NCBI GenBank assembly: GCA_003612585.1
Contig: RAZH01000004.1
Span: 293,957-357,956 of the forward strand
DNA: 64,000 nucleotides
Origin: a bacterium 1XD42-54
GTDB lineage: Bacteria > Bacillota > Clostridia > Lachnospirales > Lachnospiraceae
Direction: 5' to 3'
Position numbers and translations under genes: made by a program. Positions 1-7,814 of the stretch are shown here, piece by piece. Positions within the stretch are counted from its first letter, which is position 1; each line of letters opens with the position of its first letter. The notes under the pieces are model-generated. The model did no database searches. It was not told where the DNA came from and saw only the letters and a program-made list of their open reading frames with translations.

Positions 1-127
1 AATAATCATTGGCAACCTCTTTCGTATCCGTTGCTTTTTTCTCTTCTGACTGTCCGCAGCCTGTCATACCCAAAACCAGAACTGCCGCCATCAGACCTTC
101 CAAATATCTGCCAGCTGATTTTCCCAT
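1..127 (-). CDS. Putative lipoprotein, N-terminal part only (cut by window edge)
   Basis: An ATG at 125-127 opens a minus-strand frame that stays open to base 1, giving about 42 residues. They form a hydrophobic signal segment followed by a lipobox (VLGMTGC) and a charged Ser/Glu/Lys stretch, as in a type II signal peptide of a lipoprotein. GGAG lies 8 bases upstream of the start. The start is only two bases after the stop of the Ig-like secreted protein, so the two are almost certainly co-transcribed. Only the leader and linker are visible, so the mature function cannot be inferred. Confidence 0.7.
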   Translation of the reverse strand, partial: MGKSAGRYLEGLMAAVLVLGMTGCGQSEEKKATDTKEVANDY

Positions 128-129
128 CT

Positions 130-843
130 CTATTTCTCCGTATCTTCCTCTGTTTTCTCAGTACTTTCTTCTTCCGTATCCTCTTCTTCCACTTTTACAA
201 GCTCCATCTCTGTAGCGGCACCGCCTGTCGGGAGCTTGCCCGTGAGACATCCCTTCTCATCTGAAATGAGAAACACAGCCGTATACTCACCCAAAACATC
301 ATCTGTAAAAGTAATCTCCGTGCCTGCCATCACATAAGTTCCTTCTGCCTCCAGAGCCGGCATCTCTCCGCCGCCATTTAACGAAACCTCCATCGGCGCC
401 CTGTAGTAAGAATAAGTGCCATCCTCCTTCAATACAATATCAACAGCAACATCACATCCCATTGCTTCAATTTTTTTCACACCGGAGTATGTGCCAAACA
501 GATCATAAACTGCCACATCCATACTTGCCGAGACAGTCTCATCCGCTGCAGAAGTTGCAATTATTGTCGTAACTCCATATCCAGTCGCTGTAATCACACC
601 TTCTCCGGAAACCTCTGCAACCGAATCATCATACGTAGAAAAAATAATCTCTTCATTTGCATCATCCCCTGAAATTTCAAGAGCTGCCGCTGCGTCATAT
701 GTGCTCCCAAGCCCCGGAATCAAATGTGCCGCTTCCTCAAATTGAATACTTTCCGGTACCTTTCCCTGTGCGCCTGCAGCCGCCGGGATGCCCAGTACGC
801 AAAGTGTTGCCATTCCTGTTGCAAAAAGTTTTTTCCGATTCAT
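130..843 (-). CDS. Secreted protein with bacterial Ig-like (BIG2-type) domain
   Basis: The 237-residue product begins with a clear signal peptide (positive start, hydrophobic core, cleavage near AAAGA around residue 25). Residues about 35-110 look like a BIG2 Ig-like fold: a strand-rich stretch with VAEVSGEGVITATGYG, the usual x-V-x-G-x-G-x-I-T-A-x-x-x-G pattern. A second strand-rich region (GTYSG to about residue 215) has no family I recognise. The C-terminus is a highly acidic Glu/Thr tail. It lies 51 bases downstream of the broken metalloprotease and 2 bases upstream of a lipoprotein gene, suggesting a cell-surface operon. No enzymatic motif is visible; binding or adhesion is only a guess. 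Confidence 0.75.
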   Translation of the reverse strand: MNRKKLFATGMATLCVLGIPAAAGAQGKVPESIQFEEAAHLIPGLGSTYDAAAALEISGDDANEEIIFSTYDDSVAEVSGEGVITATGYGVTTIIATSAADETVSASMDVAVYDLFGTYSGVKKIEAMGCDVAVDIVLKEDGTYSYYRAPMEVSLNGGGEMPALEAEGTYVMAGTEITFTDDVLGEYTAVFLISDEKGCLTGKLPTGGAATEMELVKVEEEDTEEESTEKTEEDTEK

Positions 844-894
844 CTTCTTTTCCTCCTCTTATTGATAAATCCTTTTCTATCTGTATTTCGGATT

Positions 895-2977
895 TTACAC
901 TCCCGTTATAAATCCAAAGATACTGTTAAAGTTATTCCTTACTGACTGTGATTCTGTGCTTTTTACAACCCCAGCCGGAATTACCAGCGTATAATCGCAA
1001 TTACTTTCCAGCGCTTCATCAAACACAATGCGCATCTCTCTTCCATCTGTCACAACATGGTATTCGTCCAACAGCTGGTTTCCTGACGCAACTATAATCT
1101 TTGAAAACGAATCTTCATCAACCGCTGCAATCATGCGGTCGAATGTCACGGTAATCTCTTGCGTATCCGCCGGAATCGTCACAATCTCGCTCTCCCGGCA
1201 GGGAACAATTACCGGCTCCGGTGTGACGCTTTCAATCGATAGACTATTCGTCGGTTCTTCATAGCTCAGTCTGATTACGGCCTCTCCCGTTTCCGATATT
1301 GATGCAACCGTAATCGCCAGGCCATTATAAACCGTTGCATTTCCATAGGCATCGTATCCGTTCGTATTCGGATAAGTCTCCGGTGTAATCTGATCTCCTG
1401 CCAGATAGTAATCTTTCGGATCATAAGAAATTTTGTTGCCTGAACCCATCGTAAGATAATTCAGTATTTCATCTTTTCCATCCGCTTCAAGAGCACTGAT
1501 GAACTTCGTACTCGTATAAGAGTTATCATATTTGAATCCAAATGCATTCCAGTTTCCTTCCAATTCTCCTTCATCTAAAGAAGCGTCATATGAAGAACTC
1601 TCACAACAGGCTCCTTAAGTCGTGTCAGCTCTCCTGCATTCATCGTTGGGCTGACGACCTCAATCACCAACAATTCTGTAAACAGCGAATCCGAATCCTT
1701 TAATTTTACAAAGATCGCGTCTCCTCTCTCATTTGACGGCCGAAGCGTGTAAACGTGCTCCGCCTCGTTTAGCGAAGCAATATCCAGATATTCGATTACT
1801 TCCGGATCAACCCATCCTAACAGCCATTTGCTAAATGCATTATGATCCGCTGTGTTGGAATCCATCATATCCATTCCACCAAGTCCGCCTTCTAAGGCTC
1901 CTCCGGTATATGCGTTCCCGTATCTGGTTCTCTCTTTCGTATCATAACTGTAATAATCATTTAATCCGAGCAAATGTCCTGTCTCGTGCGTCAGAGAATT
2001 GACATTGCATACAAGCGGCGGCACCGATGACCAGACTGTCGTTCCCGGCACGAAAATGTACCCTGTCACTTTTGCATCCCATTCTTGCGGAGAATTCATC
2101 CAGGAGGACCGGTATGCGCAGGACCACATCCCCGTATCGTTGTCCATGTTTCCTGCCCAGAGGACATAAAGAGAATCAATAACACCGTCCTTATCTGCAT
2201 CATATTCCGTCAGATTCAGTCCCTCTTCCTGAATAAAATAATTCAGCACTTCTTCCATGATCTCTTTATCCGATTCGTACTTGCCTCGCTCTTTTTTCAT
2301 GCGGTACCAGTCCAGCACGGTCCCATCAATCGTCAGATTTCCATAGGAAGACCTGTAATAATATGCACTGAGCGAAGTTCTGTTTGACAGTCCAAATAAT
2401 GCCTCTTCGATTCCTTCTGCCGTAATAAACCGCGGCCTCTTGTAATCCGGAAAATCAATTAAAAGTACCAACGGCCTTGCAGTTCCAAGAGACGGCATGC
2501 TCTGCTGTAGCATCACGGTTCCATTTTCAAATGCACGCACAACAGGCGCCTCTTTTCCACTGACATCCTGCGGCTCATACACCACTGTATCTTCCTGTTC
2601 CCGTTCGACCTTTTCAATAAACTCCAGTGTAGTCCCTGCCGTCCAGTACACTCCATACCCGCTTGCCGGATCAATATTCCCGCTTCTCGGAAGCAGATAC
2701 GTCGACGCCGCGAATTACAAACACGTCTGCATCATAAAGAGAAAGTGTGTAAGTCCCCATTGCATGCTCTGCATCATATGAAACCGGAGCATCCGTATAG
2801 GTAAACACAATGTCCTCTGCCGTATCCTTCCCCCGATTCAAGCTCATCGTAAATAAACGTCCGACCATTCAAAACGTCCGGGAGTATTTGCATTTCAGCT
2901 GCCCTTACTTTCTGATCCATCCCCCACATGCAGCACATACCGGTCACCATAGCCATTCCTATCAAGAATTTTTTCAT
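895..2977 (-). pseudogene. M6-type secreted metalloprotease, broken by three frameshifts
   Basis: Four consecutive minus-strand pieces in changing frames assemble into one protein of roughly 690 residues. Piece one (2977 to about 2835) is a signal peptide. The frame then changes near 2830 (in a run of five G), near 2695 and near 1590. The long third piece holds the zinc motif HETGHLLGLND (HExxHxxGxxD, about 1955-1988) and the acidic stretch YDADKDGVIDSLYVLW, both typical of M6/immune inhibitor A-like metallopeptidases. The last piece ends in an Ig-like module. A good RBS (GGGAG) precedes the ATG at 2977. Three independent indels in an otherwise clean region suggest a decayed gene, though assembly errors are an alternative. 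No active full-length enzyme is expected. Confidence 0.8.
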
Positions 2978-3106
2978 ATCGAAATGTCTCCCTTTCTCTT
3001 CTCGAAATGCGCTGAAAATCTATTGACTCATTTTCGTTATCGGTAAATAGTTTAGAGTTATTCTATGCTAATATATATTAGTCTTCACTAACTCATAGCA
3101 AATTAT

Positions 3107-3130
3107 AAATCGGCATTTCTGCCGATTTTT
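3107..3130. terminator. Terminator-like hairpin
   Basis: A 9-base inverted repeat (AAATCGGCA / TGCCGATTT, loop TTTC) is followed on the plus strand by a T-rich run. No plus-strand gene ends just before it, so its role is unclear. It could mark the end of a lost gene or act weakly on minus-strand transcripts coming from the Septu pair. Confidence 0.45.
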
Positions 3131-3515
3131 CTTTAAATCATTATATATGAATGGAAACTTTCAGCCGCAGCCCGCAAACAGTTAGTTTTATCTAACGCCT
3201 TTTTATACTATCACACTAATTTTACATCGTCAAGTAAAACCTGATACCAAGAACTTACCCTTTAAAAATAATGGAGCCTTTGGGTAATTCCCAAAAGCTC
3301 TTGATTCAACATTTTCAGCCTTACATCTTTCCGTTTCAAATTCCAAGTTTCTTTGTTTGATTTAACAGAATGTCACTCTGATCGGGGTACGCATTCCAGT
3401 ATTTACCCACGAAAGCACTATTTCCATTCCTGAGTGCTCTTCCCTGTAATGGCAGTGCTATCAGATTTCCGTTCCTGCTTGCCGTGGGATGGATAACATT
3501 CTGTCATTCCATCGA

Positions 3516-3753
3516 TTATTCACAGAGAAAAATACCCACCGTTTGCCCATCTCTTTGCATATACATCGGTTCTTCCCCAGAACATTGCAAATACTGGTTG
3601 GCTAAATCTTTCATAATGTCTTTATTCAGAATACATTCATCCTAATATAGATCATATTCTTCTATAACTTTCAATTTTTTCACTAAATGCATTTTCTGTA
3701 TCATACGAAATATTTGCTTCTTCCAGTTGTTCTTTTAATCTCTTATTTTTCAT
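3516..3753 (-). pseudogene. Degenerate small coding remnant of unknown function
   Basis: An ATG at 3751-3753 opens a 33-residue lysine- and glutamate-rich helix (starting MKNKRLKEQLEEANISYD). The frame then breaks at a TGA near 3650. In another frame, one base shift and one amber codon away, a coherent stretch continues (NKDIMKDLANQYLQCSGEE) to a stop at 3516. The composition looks like former coding sequence. I do not recognise the family. It lies next to the defence pair and may be a decayed phage or plasmid gene. Confidence 0.3.
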
Positions 3754-3849
3754 CCTGAAGGATCCATACTAATTTTCGAAACGAAACCAGATTATATGCT
3801 TCTGTATTCATGATAACAGCATTCCTTATGTATAGGTCAGAATGATTGT

Positions 3850-4593
3850 CTATAATCCACGCCTTACAAACGATTTATATTTCTTTGTAAAATAGAAAAT
3901 TTTTACTCCAACATACTCTTCACGTTCTTCTTTACTAGAGAGAGTCTCCATCAGTTTTTTCAACGTAATTGAATTGCACTTTCCCTCTCTATTCAACTTA
4001 TCCATCATAAGTTTTGCTCTTTCATAGGTATCTCTTCTGCCTTTTAATACTTCAGTGGCAGTATCTCTGATGGTTCCATCTGCCTTTCTTATACCATTCA
4101 AATGCAATGTCTCATTGATATCCGTTTCCATATCTTTGTCAAACGGATTTGTATGGATTGTTCCGTCTGGCTTATATGCGATTTTATCCATTTGTACTTT
4201 GTTAAGCGGACTCAAAAATAACTCGTTTTCTTTCTTGTATGCATCACAACAAAGAATCTTTCCCTGCTGCCCCGTTGCTTTCTCTCCGCCATCACATACA
4301 CCAAGCATGTTGCTGTAGTTAATGGCATTTTCCTTGTCCTTACTGAGCGGCACCAAATGCTCCACTCTGGAATGAATGTCGTCTTTTATTCGTTTCATAC
4401 AATAAGCACATAATCCATGCTGCTCGTGAATGAGAATACGCTTCACTTCATCCTTCGGGAAATCATTATTAAAAATATTTCTGATAGCTGTAGTATTACC
4501 TTCCTCGATTGCTTTCCAGGCTTCACTCTTTCTAATCCCGATAATACGCTCCTTTACAGAAGACGACAGTCCTTCCTTTTCTATAAAAATCAT
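3850..4593 (-). CDS. ptuB: HNH endonuclease, Septu PtuB-like
   Basis: The 247-residue protein has an HNH-type nuclease core around residues 55-105: a CxxC pair (LCAYCM), the catalytic-region EH in SRVEHLVPLS, and an Asn-rich third element (INYSNMLGVC) with a further Cys. This arrangement matches the HNH proteins (TIGR02646-like) that partner an ATPase in Septu systems and in retron Ec78. The gene starts 18 bases after the ATPase stop, with GGAGG 7 bases before the ATG, so it is translated from the same mRNA. In known Septu systems the ATPase-nuclease complex cleaves nucleic acid upon phage infection; that role is inferred here. No reverse transcriptase is nearby, so a retron arrangement is unlikely. 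Confidence 0.8.
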   Translation of the reverse strand: MIFIEKEGLSSSVKERIIGIRKSEAWKAIEEGNTTAIRNIFNNDFPKDEVKRILIHEQHGLCAYCMKRIKDDIHSRVEHLVPLSKDKENAINYSNMLGVCDGGEKATGQQGKILCCDAYKKENELFLSPLNKVQMDKIAYKPDGTIHTNPFDKDMETDINETLHLNGIRKADGTIRDTATEVLKGRRDTYERAKLMMDKLNREGKCNSITLKKLMETLSSKEEREEYVGVKIFYFTKKYKSFVRRGL

Positions 4594-4611
4594 ACGTATA
4601 CCTCCGTCAGA

Positions 4612-5883
4612 TTAAAGATTACTGATCAGCTTTGCATCATCAATAATCCCTGCAACTCTCTTATATTCCGTATTATCCTCACCTAAAACAGCTTTAAGTT
4701 TTCCTAATGCTTCATCTGCTTTATCAAAATCGTCATCTTCAAGTGCCGCATCAACCGCATCCATATGAATCTTAATATTCTTAGGCCTTGATACGCTTTC
4801 CTGTCTGAATAGCAGCACATCCTCTACCGGATATCCATAGCTATCTGGAAGATAGGTCGCAGTCTTCTTATCATCAAGGAAAATTAAATTCGCGCTTTTG
4901 GCAGATGAAATCACAATTGGCGAATGTGTCGCTATGATAAACTGTACATTAGGAAACGATGCATTTAATGCTTTGATGATATTCCACTGCCACTTTGGGT
5001 GAAGGTGCATGTCAACTTCATCAATAAGAACGATTCCTTTAACTTCCGAAAGATTACTAAGATCAGGATTTATAAGTGCCACTCTGTATGCCAGATCCAT
5101 CATCATCCATAATAAAGATTGATATCCCGCACTCAGCTTAGAGATCGCCATTTCTACTTTGTCATCCCTATAAACCAGTTCTTTGAACTGACCTGAGTAA
5201 TAAATTTCCGGCATATTTTCAAGTTCATTTATTTCTTTCATAAAAACAGCAATTATTTTCTTAAAAGTTTCATATTCACAAATTTTTCTGCCCTTATTGA
5301 CTGTAGCAATTTCCTGGTTCATACACCATTGCTGGATTGCTTTTACATCCATAGAAAAATCCAGGCAGCCAATGTATCCGCATCGTCTGTCATCCAGTTT
5401 TTTCTTCAATTCATTTCCAAAGTCTCCACGTCTTACTTTCCATACTCTAGCCGCACTCTGGTAACTGAGAAGCGGCAGTGAAGTACCTGGTTTATTTGTA
5501 AGCTTTTTCATCCACGCACATACTTTACGGTCATCAGTTTTTGTATGTGTAGAGGATATTTGCTCCTTAATACGGTTCCAGGTGTAATCATCTGAATCTG
5601 TTTTTAGACTGCATCCTACCGAAACAGGCTCACAATAAGAAACCATTTGAGAATTATCGCCCACCCGGTTTACAACAATATGAACGTCTTCTTTGGGTAT
5701 ATTTTTTGCGCTGACTCCTTGTACATTTACAAAGAGTCCGCTAAGAGCAATCGCAATACCATCCAGCACAGAAGTTTTTCCAGTACCATTATCACCTATC
5801 AGAAGGTTGGTTCCCGGCTGGAGATCGATTTCGATTTCTTCGATCGCCTTATAATTCTTTAAACTAACCTTTTCTAAAAACAT
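4612..5883 (-). CDS. ptuA: AAA/ABC-type ATPase, Septu PtuA-like
   Basis: This 423-residue ATPase has the AAA_21/SMC-like layout of PtuA and OLD proteins. It shows Walker A GDNGTGKT at residues 30-37, an ABC-signature-like LSAGYQS near residue 250, Walker B IVLIDEVDMHLHP near 285-298 and the H-loop FIIATHSP near 320. There is no TOPRIM or other nuclease domain, so activity would come from the adjacent HNH protein, as in Septu. The length fits the compact PtuA proteins. A purine-rich RBS (AAGGAG) lies 10 bases upstream. It is preceded by a small XRE regulator (78-base gap) on the same strand. Other AAA_21 defence ATPases are the main alternative, but the HNH partner argues for Septu. Confidence 0.8.
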   Translation of the reverse strand: MFLEKVSLKNYKAIEEIEIDLQPGTNLLIGDNGTGKTSVLDGIAIALSGLFVNVQGVSAKNIPKEDVHIVVNRVGDNSQMVSYCEPVSVGCSLKTDSDDYTWNRIKEQISSTHTKTDDRKVCAWMKKLTNKPGTSLPLLSYQSAARVWKVRRGDFGNELKKKLDDRRCGYIGCLDFSMDVKAIQQWCMNQEIATVNKGRKICEYETFKKIIAVFMKEINELENMPEIYYSGQFKELVYRDDKVEMAISKLSAGYQSLLWMMMDLAYRVALINPDLSNLSEVKGIVLIDEVDMHLHPKWQWNIIKALNASFPNVQFIIATHSPIVISSAKSANLIFLDDKKTATYLPDSYGYPVEDVLLFRQESVSRPKNIKIHMDAVDAALEDDDFDKADEALGKLKAVLGEDNTEYKRVAGIIDDAKLISNL

Positions 5884-5961
5884 TTTCCATCATCTCCTTC
5901 TTATATGTTTTCCAGAATATTTCATGGATATGTCCCTTATAATATACTTTTCAACCATATC

Positions 5962-6186
5962 TTACCTTTCTTTTTCTTCCTCTGCATCGGGTATCACTTC
6001 CATAATGTCACCAATATCGCATTTCAACACTTCACAGATACGCACCAATACATCCAGAGATACATTCTCGTCTCTGCCCATCTTAGCCATTGTATTAGGA
6101 CTCATGCTGACTGCATGACGCAAAGCATTCTTATTCATTTTCTTGTCAATTAACATTTTCCAAAGCTTGTTATAATTTACTTTCAT
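5962..6186 (-). CDS. XRE-family helix-turn-helix regulator
   Basis: A 74-residue Cro/CI-like protein that is essentially a single XRE DNA-binding domain (residues 5-65: LWKMLIDKKMNKNALRHAVS, MSPNTMAKMGRDENVSLDVL, then RICEVLKCDIGDIME). It is the size typical of small regulators leading defence or plasmid operons. GAGGTAG lies 5 bases before the ATG. A near-perfect inverted repeat (6208-6230) sits just upstream of its start and is a good candidate for its own operator. Its position as first gene ahead of the PtuAB-like pair suggests it restrains expression of the defence genes. That link is inferred. Confidence 0.85.
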   Translation of the reverse strand: MKVNYNKLWKMLIDKKMNKNALRHAVSMSPNTMAKMGRDENVSLDVLVRICEVLKCDIGDIMEVIPDAEEEKER

Positions 6187-6207
6187 ACATCTACCTCTTA
6201 TGTAACT

Positions 6208-6230
6208 ACAAGTTTATTCTTTTAACTTGT
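6208..6230. promoter_or_regulatory. Candidate operator of the XRE regulator
   Basis: ACAAGTT and AACTTGT form a perfect 7-base inverted repeat separated by 9 bases (centre-to-centre 16). The site ends about 21 bases before the XRE start codon, where a repressor would block transcription or initiation. The sequence evidence is clear for the repeat; its use by this regulator is inferred. Confidence 0.5.
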
Positions 6231-6525
6231 TCTTCTCCATTATCTGCATTGTTTCCAAGTACAGAACACTGCTTACAGCATAGCATAAGAGTCTCAATAC
6301 ATCAATAATTTATGTTCACAAGATTATAACTTTATTACATTCTTATTTTAAATAATGATATACTAGGTTAACCCGAGAGGTTTCCGAAAGACTCATTTTT
6401 CGGAAGTTTCAGGAGTAAAATATTAGAATAGCAATCCTATATTATTTCCGCACCCCCCCTAAAAAGCAGGACAACTTGTTATTCCTTCGAAAATATCCGT
6501 ATCCGATTTTCTTGATCTATGGATT
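6231..6525. other. AT-rich intergenic region upstream of the defence cassette
   Basis: No gene is visible. The region contains a weak hairpin (TTCCGAAA/TTTCGGAA at 6382-6405) and a run of seven to eight C near 6452-6460. The XRE promoter must lie close to its 6231 end (a GATAAT-like box is near 6240), but I could not fix a convincing -35 element. Confidence 0.4.
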
Positions 6526-6575
6526 AAAAAAGACTGGTAAATACAGTTATTCACACCGCTTTTACCAGTCTTTTT
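6526..6575 (-). terminator. Rho-independent terminator after the GGGtGRT operon
   Basis: A 15-base inverted repeat (AAAAAGACTGGTAAA / TTTACCAGTCTTTTT) with an 18-base loop has six T at its minus-strand 3' side. It lies downstream of the GGGtGRT gene stop and overlaps the end of the transposase remnant. Because of the symmetrical A/T tails it could act in both directions. Confidence 0.65.
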
Positions 6576-6722
6576 AGTTTCAATGCTGTTGCTGATAAGA
6601 GGCATTCCTCTGTCGCTTTCTGAAGGCCTCTTTTCTGTCATCTTATTCAGTTTATGTTCTCGTTTTAAAACTGCAAATGTTCCTTGTGCCCATATGGGGT
6701 GTACAAGTAGTGTAGGAGTAGC
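6551..6722 (-). pseudogene. Remnant of an IS transposase C-terminus
   Basis: Read on the minus strand, AQGTFAVLKREHKLNKMTEK is followed, after a one-base shift in an A run, by KRGLQKATEECLLSATALKL and a short basic end with a TGA at 6551. This resembles the C-terminal end of DDE transposases (IS1182/IS5-like: EGTFAVIK, then RGLxxVxxE, then a hydrophobic helix and KL). The upstream catalytic part is absent. Residue-level similarity is from memory of the family, not a search. It is the only mobile-element trace in the window. Confidence 0.5.
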
Positions 6723-6785
6723 CTGTATTTTCATACTTTTGGCTACTCCCACTCACTTTAAAAATCCCTTATTTTACGGCATTTT

Positions 6786-7796
6786 TTAGAACTTGCCTTC
6801 CTTAGCTGCTTCCTCGATCGAAACGGCTACTGCAACCGTCATACCTACCATCGGATTGTTACCTGCACCGATCAGACCCATCATCTCTACGTGAGCCGGT
6901 ACGGAGGAAGAACCTGCGAACTGTGCATCAGAGTGCATACGTCCCAGAGTATCTGTCATACCGTAGGAAGCCGGTCCTGCTGCCATGTTATCCGGATGAA
7001 GCGTACGTCCTGTACCACCGCCGGATGCTACAGAGAAATATTTCTTGCCCTTCTCGTTGCATTCCTTCTTGTATGTACCTGCAACCGGATGCTGGAAACG
7101 TGTCGGGTTGGTGGAGTTACCTGTAATGGAAACGTCTACGCCCTCTTTCCACATGATTGCTACACCTTCCGGGACGCTGTTTGCGCCATAGCAGTTAACC
7201 TTTGCACGAAGTCCCTCAGAATATGACTTGCGGGATACTTCTTTTACTTCGTTTGTATACGGATCATACTCTGTCTCAACAAAAGTGAAGCCGTTAATTC
7301 TTGCGATGATCTGTGCAGCATCTTTTCCAAGACCGTTCAGGATAACGCGCAGCGGTTTCTGACGAACCTTGTTTGCTTTCTCTGCGATACCGATAGCACC
7401 CTCTGCTGCTGCGAAAGACTCATGGCCTGCCAGGAATGCGAAACACTCTGTCTCTTCTTCCAGAAGCATCTTGCCAAGATTTCCATGTCCAAGACCAACC
7501 TTACGTGTATCAGCTACAGAACCCGGAATACAGAATGCCTGAAGTCCCTCGCCGATTGCCGCTGCTGCGTCTGCTGCTCTCTTGCAGCCTTTTTTAATCG
7601 CAATTGCTGCGCCTACCGTGTATGCCCAGCATGCATTCTCGAAACAGATCGGCTGAATGCCCTTGATCTGATTGTAAACATCAAGACCAGCGTCTTTTGT
7701 GATCTTCTCTGCTTCTTCAATGGAAGCAATGCCATAACTATTCAAAACAGAATTGATTTTGTCAATTCTTCTCTCGTATGATTCAAATAAAGCCAT
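6786..7796 (-). CDS. GGGtGRT protein
   Basis: A 336-residue protein carrying the motif that names the family, GGGTGRT, near residue 260 (SVASGGGTGRTLHPDNMAAG). Other visible features are Gly-rich turns (GHGNLGKMLLEEETECFAFLAGHE) and a Gly/Met-rich C-terminus. No signal peptide or membrane segment is present. The family is common in anaerobic Clostridia; I know of no established biochemical role. It is 18 bases downstream of a NifU-like Fe-S scaffold gene, with a good RBS, so the pair is presumably one operon and the function may concern Fe-S or redox metabolism. That is inference from context. Confidence 0.9.
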   Translation of the reverse strand: MALFESYERRIDKINSVLNSYGIASIEEAEKITKDAGLDVYNQIKGIQPICFENACWAYTVGAAIAIKKGCKRAADAAAAIGEGLQAFCIPGSVADTRKVGLGHGNLGKMLLEEETECFAFLAGHESFAAAEGAIGIAEKANKVRQKPLRVILNGLGKDAAQIIARINGFTFVETEYDPYTNEVKEVSRKSYSEGLRAKVNCYGANSVPEGVAIMWKEGVDVSITGNSTNPTRFQHPVAGTYKKECNEKGKKYFSVASGGGTGRTLHPDNMAAGPASYGMTDTLGRMHSDAQFAGSSSVPAHVEMMGLIGAGNNPMVGMTVAVAVSIEEAAKEGKF

Positions 7797-7814
7797 TTTT
7801 CATTACCTCCCTAA

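Larger units (their letters stand above)
2978..3849. other. Long AT-rich stretch without an intact gene
   Basis: Roughly 870 bases separate the metalloprotease remnant from the Septu-like pair. Besides a small hairpin (3107-3130) and a degenerate coding remnant (3516-3753), I see only AT-rich sequence with stops in all frames. No tRNA, repeat array or att-like duplication was recognised. It may be the eroded left edge of the accessory patch. Confidence 0.6.

Noticed and set aside
3850..5883. Retron Ec78-type system
   Set aside because: The ATPase and HNH pair would fit, but no reverse transcriptase frame or msr/msd-like structure exists within the window around it.
6459..6752. A 97-residue protein on the minus strand
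   Set aside because: Its end runs through a terminator and its frame differs from the transposase-like end, so it is only a broken remnant.
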